A stretch of 64,000 nt of DNA from Planococcus lenghuensis (GCF_001999905.1 NZ_CP019640.1:338501-402500); one strand, 5' to 3'; positions 15,727 to 24,375 are shown, counted from the stretch's first letter. The notes: generated by a model from the letters alone, not told the origin. Translations and numbers: made by a program.

Positions 15727-17289
15727 TCAATAGTACTGCCAGGCATCACTATAGAGTTTAAGCAAAATCGGCCGGTTCATTGTGTTTGCTTCCAGCACGA
15801 AGGTCTGGCCGTTATCCTGAATGTCCTCATCTTCATCTTTTCCGAAATGAAATAAGCTTGGAATGATTTCCTCTTTCAGGTAATCGGTTTCCACCTGCAA
15901 TTCGAGCTGTGAAATCTGTTCCATTGTAAAGTCTTCCCTTGAGGCGAGGGTGAACCCCCAGTTTCCAAAACTGGGCACGTCCACATGGTAGTTCTCAACC
16001 GTCATATCCGAAGCTTCAACGGTTTTGGAAATAGTCCAATACGCTTTTGTTGCAAAAAGAGGACTTGTTGACTGAATGGAAACAAAACCGCCAGGATTCA
16101 AGTGATTGCGGATCAGTTTGTAAAATCCGTCTGTATACAATTTATTCAGTGCCTCGTTATTCGGGTCAGGGAGATCTGCGATGATGACATCATACCAGTT
16201 CTGGTTTTGCAATAGAAATTGGTAGGCATCTGCGTTATGGACGGTTACTTTATCATGCAGCAAGGATCCTTGATTGATACGGAGAAGTTCCGCATGTTCC
16301 GTCGCCAGCCGGGTCATTTCCGGATCGAGGTCCACGACATCAATCGTTTGGATCTCGGGATATTTCAGAAGTTCCCGGACGGCAATCCCGTCTCCACCGC
16401 CAAGCAGCAGGATGTTCGACCGCTGTTCCGCCAGGCTCATCGGAACATGCACGAGTGCTTCATGATAGCGGTGTTCATCCGATTCTGCAAACTGCAATTG
16501 GCCATCCAGGTACAGACGGATATCACCGGGCTCTTTTGTCATGACGATGCGCTGATAATTCGTGTCAGCTGAATAGACGATCGGATCCGCGTAGAGACGT
16601 TCCTCGAATCCGTTCGACCACTTTTCCCCGTAGAGAAAACCTGTCATTAAACCAAGTGCCAGCAGAATGCCGATGAGCTGATAGACAGCCGGTGCCTTGA
16701 TTTCATCCCGGAAGCGAAATGAAATCCAGATGGCGATGGAAATATTGATGATGGCAATGAAAAAAGCGGTCTGGATGAGTCCGAGCCACGGCCGCAGCAC
16801 AAGTGCAAAGCCGACAGCCCCGATGAGGCTGAAACCATAATCCGTCAGCAGGACGCGCGCCACACTTTTCCGGGATTCTTCACCGATCGCTTCCGCTTTC
16901 CGGATCAGGATCGGCAGTTCCAGTCCTGTTAATGCGCCGGTTAGCGTGATCACCAGGTACATATAGAGCTGAGACGTTTCTGTTCCGTAATGGGCAAGTG
17001 TATAAAAGGCACCCAATGTCGACAATCCGCCGATAACGGCGATTGCATATTCAATCTGGATGAATCTGTCCGTCAATCCATTATGAACCCGTTCACTCGA
17101 AATGGCCCCGATGCCCATGCCCATCAGAAACAAGCCGATCGTAATGCTGTAAAAAAGAACGCCATCGCCGAATAAATAACTGCCTACTGCGCCATATAAG
17201 ACCTGATACACAATCCCGCATATGCTGACCAATCCGGATGACAAATAGATGCTATTGACTTTTTTGCGCTGTTCTTTGGTGATCGCCAT
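15727..17289 (-). CDS. Membrane-fused spermidine-synthase-like aminopropyltransferase
   Basis: The 520-residue protein has about seven transmembrane segments at 14-215, then a soluble spermidine-synthase fold. The soluble part keeps LDGQLQFAESDEHRYHEALV, the dcSAM-binding LLLGGGDGIAVREL, the acidic DVVDLDPE and the catalytic region ADLPDPNNEALNKLYT. Such fusions are common in bacteria and often sit apart from polyamine operons. Whether they transfer aminopropyl groups to polyamines or to another amine at the membrane is not established. It is the last gene of a three-gene operon after DUF4247 and DUF350 genes, a grouping I recall from other Bacillales. The start has GAGGTG. Confidence 0.85.
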   Translation of the reverse strand: MAITKEQRKKVNSIYLSSGLVSICGIVYQVLYGAVGSYLFGDGVLFYSITIGLFLMGMGIGAISSERVHNGLTDRFIQIEYAIAVIGGLSTLGAFYTLAHYGTETSQLYMYLVITLTGALTGLELPILIRKAEAIGEESRKSVARVLLTDYGFSLIGAVGFALVLRPWLGLIQTAFFIAIINISIAIWISFRFRDEIKAPAVYQLIGILLALGLMTGFLYGEKWSNGFEERLYADPIVYSADTNYQRIVMTKEPGDIRLYLDGQLQFAESDEHRYHEALVHVPMSLAEQRSNILLLGGGDGIAVRELLKYPEIQTIDVVDLDPEMTRLATEHAELLRINQGSLLHDKVTVHNADAYQFLLQNQNWYDVIIADLPDPNNEALNKLYTDGFYKLIRNHLNPGGFVSIQSTSPLFATKAYWTISKTVEASDMTVENYHVDVPSFGNWGFTLASREDFTMEQISQLELQVETDYLKEEIIPSLFHFGKDEDEDIQDNGQTFVLEANTMNRPILLKLYSDAWQYY

Positions 17290-17321
17290 ATTTTCACCTC
17301 ATTTGCTGCGGCCTGGTCAGA

Positions 17322-17753
17322 TCAGGAAATAATGACGGCAAATGCAACCAATACAGAAGTCGCGATACTCCATCCGCCCAAGTATTGAGCGGCCGCGATA
17401 TTTCCTTTCGCCAGCTGTTCTTCCATGTCATAAGCTGTTTTCAATTCAACGAATTTATAGACGGCCACTTGAATAATAAAGCCGATGGTTGCCCATATGG
17501 CAACACCCAGTGGATTGGTATTCTCATAAAGTGCGGCAGCCATGATGATCACAAGACTGATACGTTTCGCTGTCAGTACTTTTGCCACTGCCTGGTTGCC
17601 TTTTGCAACTTCTGCCTGATCGTCCACTTTTGTAAAAAACTTTTCAAACAGCCAGATATAGATGACCATGAGCAAAAAACTCACAGTGAAATAAATGACG
17701 GAATTGATCAGTTCCGGAACCCCGAATGCTTCGTTTAACATATCTTGTAACAT
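17322..17753 (-). CDS. DUF350 integral membrane protein
   Basis: The 143-residue protein has four hydrophobic segments arranged as two repeats of two helices, the DUF350 pattern (E. coli YjfL group). The start ATG follows AGGAGGAA. It lies 36 nt after the DUF4247 gene and 32 nt before the spermidine-synthase fusion. DUF350 proteins often neighbour aminopropyltransferases or glutathionylspermidine-synthase-like enzymes, but their role is unknown. Confidence 0.85.
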   Translation of the reverse strand: MLQDMLNEAFGVPELINSVIYFTVSFLLMVIYIWLFEKFFTKVDDQAEVAKGNQAVAKVLTAKRISLVIIMAAALYENTNPLGVAIWATIGFIIQVAVYKFVELKTAYDMEEQLAKGNIAAAQYLGGWSIATSVLVAFAVIIS

Positions 17754-17789
17754 GCTTTTCCTCCTCGGTAGGTCGGTTGGTTTGCCGAT

Positions 17790-18332
17790 TTACTTTCCTG
17801 TACCCGGGCCGCCGCCCCGTATGCCGTCTGTGCCTGGTGAGCCGAAACGGATTGAACCGGTGCCGCCGGCGTTTTTGATATAGCGGCCATTATTAATATA
17901 TCCGCTGTACAGGTAACTGCCCTGTTTCTTTTTCTTGATATCGAAGAAATCATCCGCAAGGCTGGCCAGTCCATAAATCAGAAAGAAATTCGTTCCGTAA
18001 TTGTTTTCGACGAATTCCTCAGTGGATACTTCGATTAATGTATCACCGGTGCCGGATACATCTTCCATGACTTGAATGATGCGGTCCTCGTAAATCATGA
18101 CGACTTTTCCGTCGATTTCTTCACTGATTTGCTCAGCCGGCAGCTGGGAATCGATTTCTGCCACTACAGCTGCAATTGTGCTGTCCGGGGCTCTGTAAAC
18201 CCGGGATTCTTCACCTTGGGCGTCGGTCACAATATCAACAAGTGCATATTGATCCTCGATAAACGATGCCGCGCCGCATCCGGCAAGTAAAAGAGTCATG
18301 ATGATCAGTGCAAGCCCCAATTTGTGTCTCAT
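17790..18332 (-). CDS. DUF4247 lipoprotein
   Basis: The most likely start is ATG 18332, giving MRHKLGLALIIMTLLLAGC with a lipobox cysteine at residue 19. The ATG nine bases further upstream touches the AAAGG site. The 180-residue product has an acidic domain (YALVDIVTDAQGEESRVY and on), a FLIYGLASLADDFFDIKKKK segment, and a glycine-rich tail RFGSPGTDGIRGGGPGTGK. This resembles DUF4247 proteins found beside DUF350 and spermidine-synthase genes. It is first of the operon and divergent from bioY. The function is unknown. Confidence 0.75.
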   Translation of the reverse strand: MRHKLGLALIIMTLLLAGCGAASFIEDQYALVDIVTDAQGEESRVYRAPDSTIAAVVAEIDSQLPAEQISEEIDGKVVMIYEDRIIQVMEDVSGTGDTLIEVSTEEFVENNYGTNFFLIYGLASLADDFFDIKKKKQGSYLYSGYINNGRYIKNAGGTGSIRFGSPGTDGIRGGGPGTGK

Positions 18333-18535
18333 GCGATTCATCCTTTCTTCAGCCGGCAGTCTGCCGCTTCGCCATTCTGCAGATCTGACAGCCTGCTGCG
18401 CCTATCGCCGTCTGATTGATATGATATCTTAAGTCTAACAGGAAACCGGAAGCAAGTGACTGCTTCTCCAAAGTAATACGAACAGAAAGAACGCAGGTTC
18501 CATGTTTTTCTGTAATTCATTTTTTTCTGTTCTTT

Positions 18536-18590
18536 TGTGTTAACTAATACGCTGTGTAGTATTGACACATTTTTGGGGGTCGGCTATTCT
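18536..18590 (+). promoter_or_regulatory. bioY promoter with BirA-like operator over the -35 element
   Basis: TGTGTTAA (18536-18543), an 18-nt spacer and TTGACACA (18562-18569) form a dyad with the spacing of Firmicute BirA sites (TTGTTAA-N18-TTAACAA). The right half doubles as a perfect -35 TTGACA. It is followed after 17 nt by TATTCT (18585-18590) as -10. Biotin-loaded BirA would block this promoter. Confidence 0.65.
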
Positions 18591-18630
18591 GAATGCAGTA
18601 GCATTTAACCGAACATGCAGGAGGAGAATC

Positions 18631-19209
18631 ATGACGACAACTGTCAGAACTGAAAATTATTCAAGAACGTTGACGCTCGTACATATTGGAATGTTTTCTG
18701 CGTTAATGATGATCGGAGCCAATATCACTTCATTTCTTGTTGTTGGCGGTGTGCCGATCACGCTCCAGACCTTTTTTGCCATTTTGGCGGGATTGTTGCT
18801 GGGCAGCCGGGTCGGTGCGCTGGCCATGGCGGTATATGCATTCATTGGACTGGCTGGACTCCGTGTATTTGCACAATTCTCCGGCGGACTCGATACGTTG
18901 ATCAGTCCAACGTTTGGTTTCATTTTGTCGTTTATTCTATTGGCTTATGCCGTCGGGAAAATTGCAGAGCGATTTCCTTCCAGGAAAGGATTTATCGCAG
19001 CAGCGCTTGTTGGCTTGGTGATCAATTATGGTTTCGGAACGAATTGGATGTACGCCGCCTATAAATTGTGGTTTGCGGCACCGGAAGCTTTTTCATATAA
19101 AATGGCATGGACTTGGATGGCAGCTCCGTTGCCAAAGGATCTGTTACTGACAGTAATGGCTGGAATCTTTGGGTACCGGCTGAAACCGATTGTACAAAAA
19201 TATAAGTAA
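18631..19209 (+). CDS. bioY: Biotin transporter substrate-binding component BioY
   Basis: ATG 18631 is chosen because AGGAGGAGAATC precedes it; the open frame extends upstream only into the promoter. The 192-residue protein has six hydrophobic segments and the BioY core: GGVPITLQTFFAILAGLLLG, the AMAVYAFIGLAGLRVFA region, and GGLDTLISPTFGFILSF. BioY is the S-component of an ECF-type biotin importer and can work alone or with EcfAT. No bio biosynthesis genes are nearby. Control by BirA is inferred from the operator. Confidence 0.93.
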   Translation: MTTTVRTENYSRTLTLVHIGMFSALMMIGANITSFLVVGGVPITLQTFFAILAGLLLGSRVGALAMAVYAFIGLAGLRVFAQFSGGLDTLISPTFGFILSFILLAYAVGKIAERFPSRKGFIAAALVGLVINYGFGTNWMYAAYKLWFAAPEAFSYKMAWTWMAAPLPKDLLLTVMAGIFGYRLKPIVQKYK

Positions 19210-19465
19210 TTATAGTAAGTGGCTCTTCGCCAAAGTCTGTATTGGACAAAGAGAAATCGCTTCAAGCGGACGCTTTCCACTCTTTCTTTCAGGTGCAACT
19301 GCAGTTACTCATCACCTTGAGCGGCTGGAGCGGTTTGTAATTGTTTCGTTCTTTAAATCAACTCAATACAATTCCAGTAAAGAAGTTCGCGGCAATCTGA
19401 GCGGATTTCTTTTGTTTTTTCGCTTTATTTCATAAAAGGCGTAAACTAGAAATAAGGAGGGATGT

Positions 19466-19924
19466 ATGATGACAGAATTGAAGCGGATTGACCAGCTGGA
19501 TATGGCAACGGTGGAAAAACTGGTTGGAGAAAGCGAAGCAGAGGGGTATCGCTTTTTAAGGAGACTTGTGGATGAGTATGAGTCCGGGAAAAATACATTC
19601 AAAGCATCCGGAGAAGTCCTGTATGGTGTCTGGAATGAAGAAGGGCAACTGATTGCAGTAGGAGGACTGAACCGGGATCGGTTTTCGGACGACGACCGGA
19701 CAGGCAGACTGAGAAGGTTTTACGTATCGGAAAATGCCCGGCGTCAAGGCATAGGCAGTCAGTTGTTGAATGCCATCGTCAAACACGCCCGGTCATCGTT
19801 TGATGTGCTCGTGCTGCGGACAGATTCTGAGAGTGCGGACGGATTTTACTTTGCAAATGGATTTACACGGGAAGCGGCAAAACCGGAAGTGACGCATCGG
19901 CTGGTAATGAAAGAGCAGTCATAG
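19466..19924 (+). CDS. GNAT family N-acetyltransferase
   Basis: The 152-residue protein has the GNAT acetyl-CoA loop region RRFYVSENARRQGIGSQLLNAIV with the R/Q-x-x-G-x-G/A motif (RRQGIGS). A preceding beta strand reads LIAVGGLNRD, and a late DGFYFANGFTRE motif is present. The start ATG follows AAGGAGGG. The substrate is not predictable. It is 22 nt upstream of a GrpB-family gene and probably co-transcribed. About 256 nt of unassigned sequence separates it from bioY. Confidence 0.88.
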   Translation: MMTELKRIDQLDMATVEKLVGESEAEGYRFLRRLVDEYESGKNTFKASGEVLYGVWNEEGQLIAVGGLNRDRFSDDDRTGRLRRFYVSENARRQGIGSQLLNAIVKHARSSFDVLVLRTDSESADGFYFANGFTREAAKPEVTHRLVMKEQS

Positions 19925-19946
19925 CGTTCAGTTAAGGAGGGATAAT

Positions 19947-20477
19947 TTGCGTAAAGTGGAAGTTCTGCCATATGATCCGCGGTGGAAAAGCCGATTCAGC
20001 GAAGAAGCGGAAGCATTAAGGGTCGTGCTGGGCGATCAGTGTCTGGCAGTTCACCATATTGGCAGCACAGCAGTCGAAGGGCTGGCGGCTAAACCGGTTA
20101 TCGATCTTATGCCCACAGTAAAAGATATCCACGAGATAGATAAGCTGAATCGGCAGTTTGAATCGCTCGGTTATGAGGTGAAAGGGGAAAATGGCATTCC
20201 CGGGAGACGCTATTTGCAAAAAGGGGGAGATGCACGTACACATCACGTGCATATCTATGAAGCAGGAAGCCCTGAAATCCGCCGCCATCTCGCTTTTCGC
20301 GATTATTTACGGAAGCATCCGGCGGAAGCCGAAGTCTATGGCAATCTGAAACTCCAGCTGGCGGCGGCCTTCCCGTGGAGTATCGAGCAGTATATTGCCG
20401 GAAAAGAAGCGGTTGCGACGTCAATTGAAAAAAGAGCTTTGGCTGAATTTGGCGGCGAGAAACATTTCATGGACTGA
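19947..20477 (+). CDS. GrpB family (UPF0157) nucleotidyltransferase-fold protein
   Basis: The 176-residue protein starts at TTG 19947, six bases after AAGGAGG. It has the family motifs VEVLPYDPRWKSRFSEEA, HHIGSTAVEGLAAKPVIDLM (the G-S-T and D-x-D-like nucleotidyltransferase pattern) and HHVHIYEAGSPE, plus FRDYLRKHPAEAEVYGNLK. It is related to the GrpB domain often fused to dephospho-CoA kinase. The biochemical role is unclear. The 3' end overlaps a convergent lipoprotein gene by 11 nt. Confidence 0.9.
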   Translation: MRKVEVLPYDPRWKSRFSEEAEALRVVLGDQCLAVHHIGSTAVEGLAAKPVIDLMPTVKDIHEIDKLNRQFESLGYEVKGENGIPGRRYLQKGGDARTHHVHIYEAGSPEIRRHLAFRDYLRKHPAEAEVYGNLKLQLAAAFPWSIEQYIAGKEAVATSIEKRALAEFGGEKHFMD

Positions 20478-20799
20478 GCACTTCGTCAAAAACTATTTGT
20501 TCATCAGTCAGTGAAGTGATTTGAAGCCGTCCTTCTTCCTTTGTATACGTACTTTTGTACAGCTGCTCACCACTTCCTGAGGAGAAGAAAATGATCCGGT
20601 CTTCTTTATCATCCTTTTCGATTTCAGCTGCAAAAGCTTCAAGATCAATTTCTTCAGCCAATGCTGCGTATTCGGGAAGACCTGTTAAATCGGTATTCAC
20701 TTGTTCGGCTTCCGTCTCTTCTTCTACGATCGCATTTTCACCGGCAGTACAGCCGGTGAGCAACAGAAGGACAGTCAGCAGCAAAGCATATATATTCAT
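20467..20799 (-). CDS. Small predicted lipoprotein
   Basis: The 110-residue protein has a clear lipobox signal (MNIYALLLTVLLLLTGC, anchor C17), an acidic linker rich in Glu and Thr, and a compact C-terminal domain (RIIFFSSGSGEQLYKSTY to FDEVLSP). The start is preceded by TGGAGGATTAACTG. I do not recognise a family. It overlaps the convergent GrpB gene by 11 nt with no terminator between, an arrangement that can produce antisense overlap. Confidence 0.75.
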   Translation of the reverse strand: MNIYALLLTVLLLLTGCTAGENAIVEEETEAEQVNTDLTGLPEYAALAEEIDLEAFAAEIEKDDKEDRIIFFSSGSGEQLYKSTYTKEEGRLQITSLTDEQIVFDEVLSP

Positions 20800-20960
20800 C
20801 AGTTAATCCTCCAGTTCATGTGAAGTTCTGTACTGCTATACCCGTTTTCTTGTTTTTCTATGCTGAAGGCAAGTCAGTCCGGTTGAATTGTCAGAATTCG
20901 TTGACGGATGCTGAAAAACGGGCTATGATAATATGAAATGATAGATCGGAGGTGGGGAAG

Positions 20961-21098
20961 ATGAATCACACTGGAACGCGCATGTCAGAAAGCCAGGAAT
21001 TTCTGTATGTTCTGCATGCCGTTACGTTCACTGAAATGGAGCAACGGGACCGGTCTGTCCTTTTTTACTCAATTTCAATATGTGAACAAATCCAGTGA
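20961..21098 (+). CDS. Leader peptide ORF upstream of the ABC-F gene
   Basis: A 45-codon ORF (MNHTGTRMSESQEFLYVLHA and on to SICEQIQ) starts at ATG after GATCGGAGGTGGGG. It ends 33 nt before an intrinsic terminator that lies in front of an ABC-F gene. ORFs of this kind regulate antibiotic-resistance ABC-F genes by ribosome stalling. The peptide itself shows no known domain. Bases 21013-21020 within it can pair with the left arm of the terminator, so stalling or translation over this part could change folding. Confidence 0.65.
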   Translation: MNHTGTRMSESQEFLYVLHAVTFTEMEQRDRSVLFYSISICEQIQ

Positions 21099-21160
21099 GA
21101 GACATCTTGCCTGCAAAGAGTTTTACAGTAAAAGGCATGCGGTCTGCGCATGCCTTTTTT
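21014..21160 (+). promoter_or_regulatory. Transcription attenuator controlling the ABC-F gene
   Basis: The terminator stem AAGGCATGCG/CGCATGCCTT (21132-21141 with 21147-21156, 5-nt loop) is followed by a T-run and precedes the ABC-F start by 40 nt. GCATGCC at 21014-21020, inside the leader ORF, is complementary to GGCATGC at 21134-21140. It is therefore a candidate antiterminator arm identical to the terminator's right arm. Confidence 0.65.
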
Positions 21161-21199
21161 TCGTGGGCGTAGTCTCTTCAAAACGGGAGGAAGAGAAAA

Positions 21200-22837
21200 A
21201 TGGTCGTCACACAATTCCAGCAAATTACTTGTCACTTGGCTGCACAGAAACTTTTCAATGGCCTTAGAGGTGAGATCGGGGAAGGCCAGCGGATCGGATT
21301 GGTCGGCAGAAATGGAGAGGGAAAAACCACGCTGCTGAATGTATTGGCCGGTAAACTGAAACCGGCTGAAGGAACCGTCACTTGGAAGAAAGGGAGCACC
21401 GTCGGCTTATTAAAACAGTCCCCGGATGCTCCGGACCATAAATGTATAGAAGAGATTCTTCGGGAAGTGTTTTCAAAACTTACCGCTCTTCAATTAAGGC
21501 TGGAAGAAATGGAAAAGCGAATGGCCGCCTCAGACGCTGCAGAAGCTGAGCGTCTCTTAATCAAATACGGCACCCTTCAGGAAGAATTCATGCAAAACGG
21601 CGGTTATGAGATTGACATGCGAATTGATCAAGTGCTGAATGGCTTGAAAATCCATGAATTGAAACAAAAAGAGTGGGGAATGCTCAGCGGCGGTGAACGG
21701 ACAAAAGTCGGGCTGGCGAAACTATTGCTGCAGGCGCCTGATTTATTATTGCTCGATGAGCCGACCAACCATCTCGATCTCATGTCCATTGAATGGCTTG
21801 CCAGCTTTATCAGCCATCACAGCGGCGCAGTGCTGATCGTTTCCCACGATCGCTATTTTCTGGATGAAACTGCGCAATTCATATGGGAACTTGATCAAGG
21901 GGATCTCATTGTATACAAGGGAAACTATTCCGCTTTTGTAAAGGAGCGGGAGGCCCGGCTGCTCAATGAATTTCGGCAGTATCAGGATCAGCAGAAAAAG
22001 ATCAAAAAGATGAAAGAATCCATTAAACGGCTGCGGGACTGGGCAAATCGGTCAAATCCGCCTAATGCGGCGCTTTACCGCCGTGCAAAGAGTATGGAAA
22101 AAGCACTTGCCCGAATTGAGGTGCTGGACCGGCCAATGATAACGAAAAAACAGATGGCGCTGGAGTTTGATGTACAGGACCGGAGCGGTACAGATGTTCT
22201 TCAGCTTCACGATGTCTGGAAAGCGTTTGGAGACCGGGTGTTGTTTTATGATGTCTCCATGCATATCCGCTGTGGGGAACGTGCGGCCATTGTCGGTCCG
22301 AATGGGACAGGGAAATCGACTTTGCTTGGACTGCTGATTGGAGCAGAGAAAGCAGATGCTGGGGAAGTGCGTATCGGAAGCGGTTTGTCAGTAGGCTATC
22401 TGTCGCAGCATACACTGGAGATGGCTGACAGCCGGTCGGTCATTGAGGAATTCCGCGATGCCGTGCCGGTGGCAGAATACGATGCCCGTCATCTCCTGGC
22501 AAAATTTCTATTCTTCGGAAACATGGTGTTCCAGCCTGTACAGTCCCTGAGCGGGGGAGAACGAATGCGACTCCGGCTTGCACAGTTAATGCACCGGAAT
22601 CATAATCTGCTCATTTTGGATGAGCCGACGAATCATTTGGATCTGGAAGCGAAAGAAGTGATGGAAGAGGCACTGGCTGAATTCCCCGGCACGATCCTGG
22701 CTGTCTCACACGATCGGTATTTTCTCGACAAGCTGTTTCCGGTGACGTACTGGCTGGAAAATCAGGAGCTGGAGCGCTTTGAAGGCTCCTACTCAGCTGT
22801 CCGGGAGAAGAAGAAAGAGCCGGCAGCGCTGCATTAA
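21200..22837 (+). CDS. ABC-F family ATPase (probable ribosome protection type)
   Basis: The 545-residue protein has two ABC domains and no membrane segment. Site 1 has GRNGEGKTT, LSGGERTK and LLLLDEPTNHLD; site 2 has GPNGTGKST, LSGGERMR and LLILDEPTNHLD. The two are joined by a charged helical linker (about 250-310, KKIKKMKESIKRLRDWANRS and on) that reaches the ribosomal peptidyl-transferase centre in this family. ABC-F proteins displace ribosome-bound antibiotics or rescue stalled ribosomes. The leader peptide and attenuator argue for the resistance type, like VmlR, but the drug spectrum cannot be read. The start follows GGGAGGAAGAG. Both ATPase sites look intact. Confidence 0.9.
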   Translation: MVVTQFQQITCHLAAQKLFNGLRGEIGEGQRIGLVGRNGEGKTTLLNVLAGKLKPAEGTVTWKKGSTVGLLKQSPDAPDHKCIEEILREVFSKLTALQLRLEEMEKRMAASDAAEAERLLIKYGTLQEEFMQNGGYEIDMRIDQVLNGLKIHELKQKEWGMLSGGERTKVGLAKLLLQAPDLLLLDEPTNHLDLMSIEWLASFISHHSGAVLIVSHDRYFLDETAQFIWELDQGDLIVYKGNYSAFVKEREARLLNEFRQYQDQQKKIKKMKESIKRLRDWANRSNPPNAALYRRAKSMEKALARIEVLDRPMITKKQMALEFDVQDRSGTDVLQLHDVWKAFGDRVLFYDVSMHIRCGERAAIVGPNGTGKSTLLGLLIGAEKADAGEVRIGSGLSVGYLSQHTLEMADSRSVIEEFRDAVPVAEYDARHLLAKFLFFGNMVFQPVQSLSGGERMRLRLAQLMHRNHNLLILDEPTNHLDLEAKEVMEEALAEFPGTILAVSHDRYFLDKLFPVTYWLENQELERFEGSYSAVREKKKEPAALH

Positions 22838-22967
22838 CTGCTGAATCGCAGGAAATAAAGGACTGACCGGGCGACAGAACGGGTAATAGATATGTAATTG
22901 TATATCAGCATGGCGCTGCCTTGGAGACCCACCTGCTTTCTGGTCGGTAAAGCGGCAGGTGGGTAAA

Positions 22968-23165
22968 TCAGTCACAAGGTGGTTCGGAGGTGCTGGCAGT
23001 ATCCAGCATATGTTCCGGCAGTTCAATTTTCTCAATTTGAACAAAGGCATCCAGCCGTCTTTCGACCTGCATGTGCTCAGGGGATAAGTCGGTGATTGCG
23101 GGTAAAGCAGCAGCCAGCAAATAAGCAACGAAGATTGCTGCAATCAGCACAGCCAGTTCTTTCAT
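22968..23165 (-). CDS. Small predicted membrane protein, unknown
   Basis: A 65-codon ORF has one N-terminal hydrophobic helix (MKELAVLIAAIFVAYLLAAA), then a polar tail ending in PPCD. AAAAGGCGG lies about nine bases before the ATG. No family is recognised. A strong hairpin (22926-22935 with 22956-22965) lies just after its stop but has no U-tract on either strand. The short length makes this call tentative. Confidence 0.45.
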   Translation of the reverse strand: MKELAVLIAAIFVAYLLAAALPAITDLSPEHMQVERRLDAFVQIEKIELPEHMLDTASTSEPPCD

Positions 23166-23298
23166 AAGTGATTCCGCCTTTTCTCATAAAATCCGTGCAG
23201 CATTTTTACTGACCCGGCAGTTGAAAGCAGTGCTGCATTCATTAATAAAGAACGGCAGACCAGAGAGAAAGTTCCAGCTCAAAAGGAGTGAAGGATAA

Positions 23299-24375
23299 GT
23301 GATTACACTGAAAACTGACCTTTGTGCATTACTGGATATTAATTATCCGATTATCCAGGCTGGCATGGCCGGCGGATCGACGACCCCTGAACTGGTGGCT
23401 GCTGTCAGCAGAGCAGGCGGGCTTGGGACACTTGGAGCGGCTTACATGGAGCCGGATGCCATCCACAAAGCCGTGGACCGAATCCGCGGATTGACGAATA
23501 AACCTTTTTCTGTAAATTTTTTCGCTTCGCATCCGGCTGATGATTTCAGTCGGACGGAAGAAGTTCAGGAAGTGCTGAAGCCATTTAGAACAGCATTGGG
23601 ACTGGGGGAACCGGCAGCTTCCTATTCATCTCCTGACCGCCGGTTTGCCCAATTCAATGCTTGCCTGGATTTAAATATTCCTGTGATCAGTACAGCGTTC
23701 GGCCTGTTGGAAGATGACTGGATGGAGCAGGCAAAACGGCAGGGAATAAAGGTAATTGTAATGGTGACGACGGTGGAGGAAGCATTGGCAGCTGAGAGTG
23801 CGGGGGCGGATGCGGTTGTGGCTCAAGGCACAGAGGCAGGCGGGCACAGAGGAACATTCTCGCTTGCCGAACATCCAAATGGTGCTCAGATCGGCCTTAT
23901 GTCGCTGGTGCCACAGACAGCGGATGCGCTTCGTATTCCGGTGATTGCAGCGGGAGGTATTGTGGATGGCCGGGGGTTGGCCGCATCCCTTATATTGGGT
24001 GCATCCGGCGTGCAGGCTGGAACTTTGTTTCTGACAGCCACAGAAGCCGGTACCCATCCGGCTCATAAAAACGCTATTTTTGCTGCCACGGAAGAAAGTA
24101 CAGCGGTCACAACGAGTTTTTCAGGACGGCCCGCCCGTGGCATCCGCAACCGGTTCATTGAAGAATTTGAAAGCACAGGAGTAGCTCCGCTTCCATTCCC
24201 CTCTCAGAACACGTTAACAAAAGAGCTGCGGGCTGCTGCAGCTAAAGAGGGGCATGCTGGCATGATGTCGTTATGGGCTGGCCAGTCGGTCCGTGCGCTT
24301 AAGTCTGAAGCTTCTGCTGAGGCGATTATTCAGCGGCTTGTCAGGGAAGCGGAAGCTGTCACCGGTAATGTTTGA
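23299..24375 (+). CDS. Nitronate monooxygenase (2-nitropropane dioxygenase family)
   Basis: The 358-residue TIM-barrel flavoprotein has YPIIQAGMAGG at the FMN end, the conserved VVAQGTEAGGHRG with the catalytic-region histidine, PVIAAGGIVDGRGLAA and GASGVQAGTLFL. These enzymes oxidise alkyl nitronates such as propionate-3-nitronate using FMN and oxygen. The start is GTG 23299 after AAAAGGAG. Length and motif order are standard. The next gene starts 38 nt downstream and may be co-transcribed. Confidence 0.9.
   Translation: MITLKTDLCALLDINYPIIQAGMAGGSTTPELVAAVSRAGGLGTLGAAYMEPDAIHKAVDRIRGLTNKPFSVNFFASHPADDFSRTEEVQEVLKPFRTALGLGEPAASYSSPDRRFAQFNACLDLNIPVISTAFGLLEDDWMEQAKRQGIKVIVMVTTVEEALAAESAGADAVVAQGTEAGGHRGTFSLAEHPNGAQIGLMSLVPQTADALRIPVIAAGGIVDGRGLAASLILGASGVQAGTLFLTATEAGTHPAHKNAIFAATEESTAVTTSFSGRPARGIRNRFIEEFESTGVAPLPFPSQNTLTKELRAAAAKEGHAGMMSLWAGQSVRALKSEASAEAIIQRLVREAEAVTGNV

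Noticed and set aside
18338..18568. 76-codon minus-strand frame upstream of the DUF4247 gene
   Set aside because: No ribosome binding site, no protein-like composition, and it covers the bioY operator and promoter.
19210..19465. Interspersed repeat or small RNA downstream of bioY
   Set aside because: The stretch has some short dyads (for example GCTTCAAGC) but no clear repeat, terminator or ORF with a ribosome site; nothing supportable was seen.
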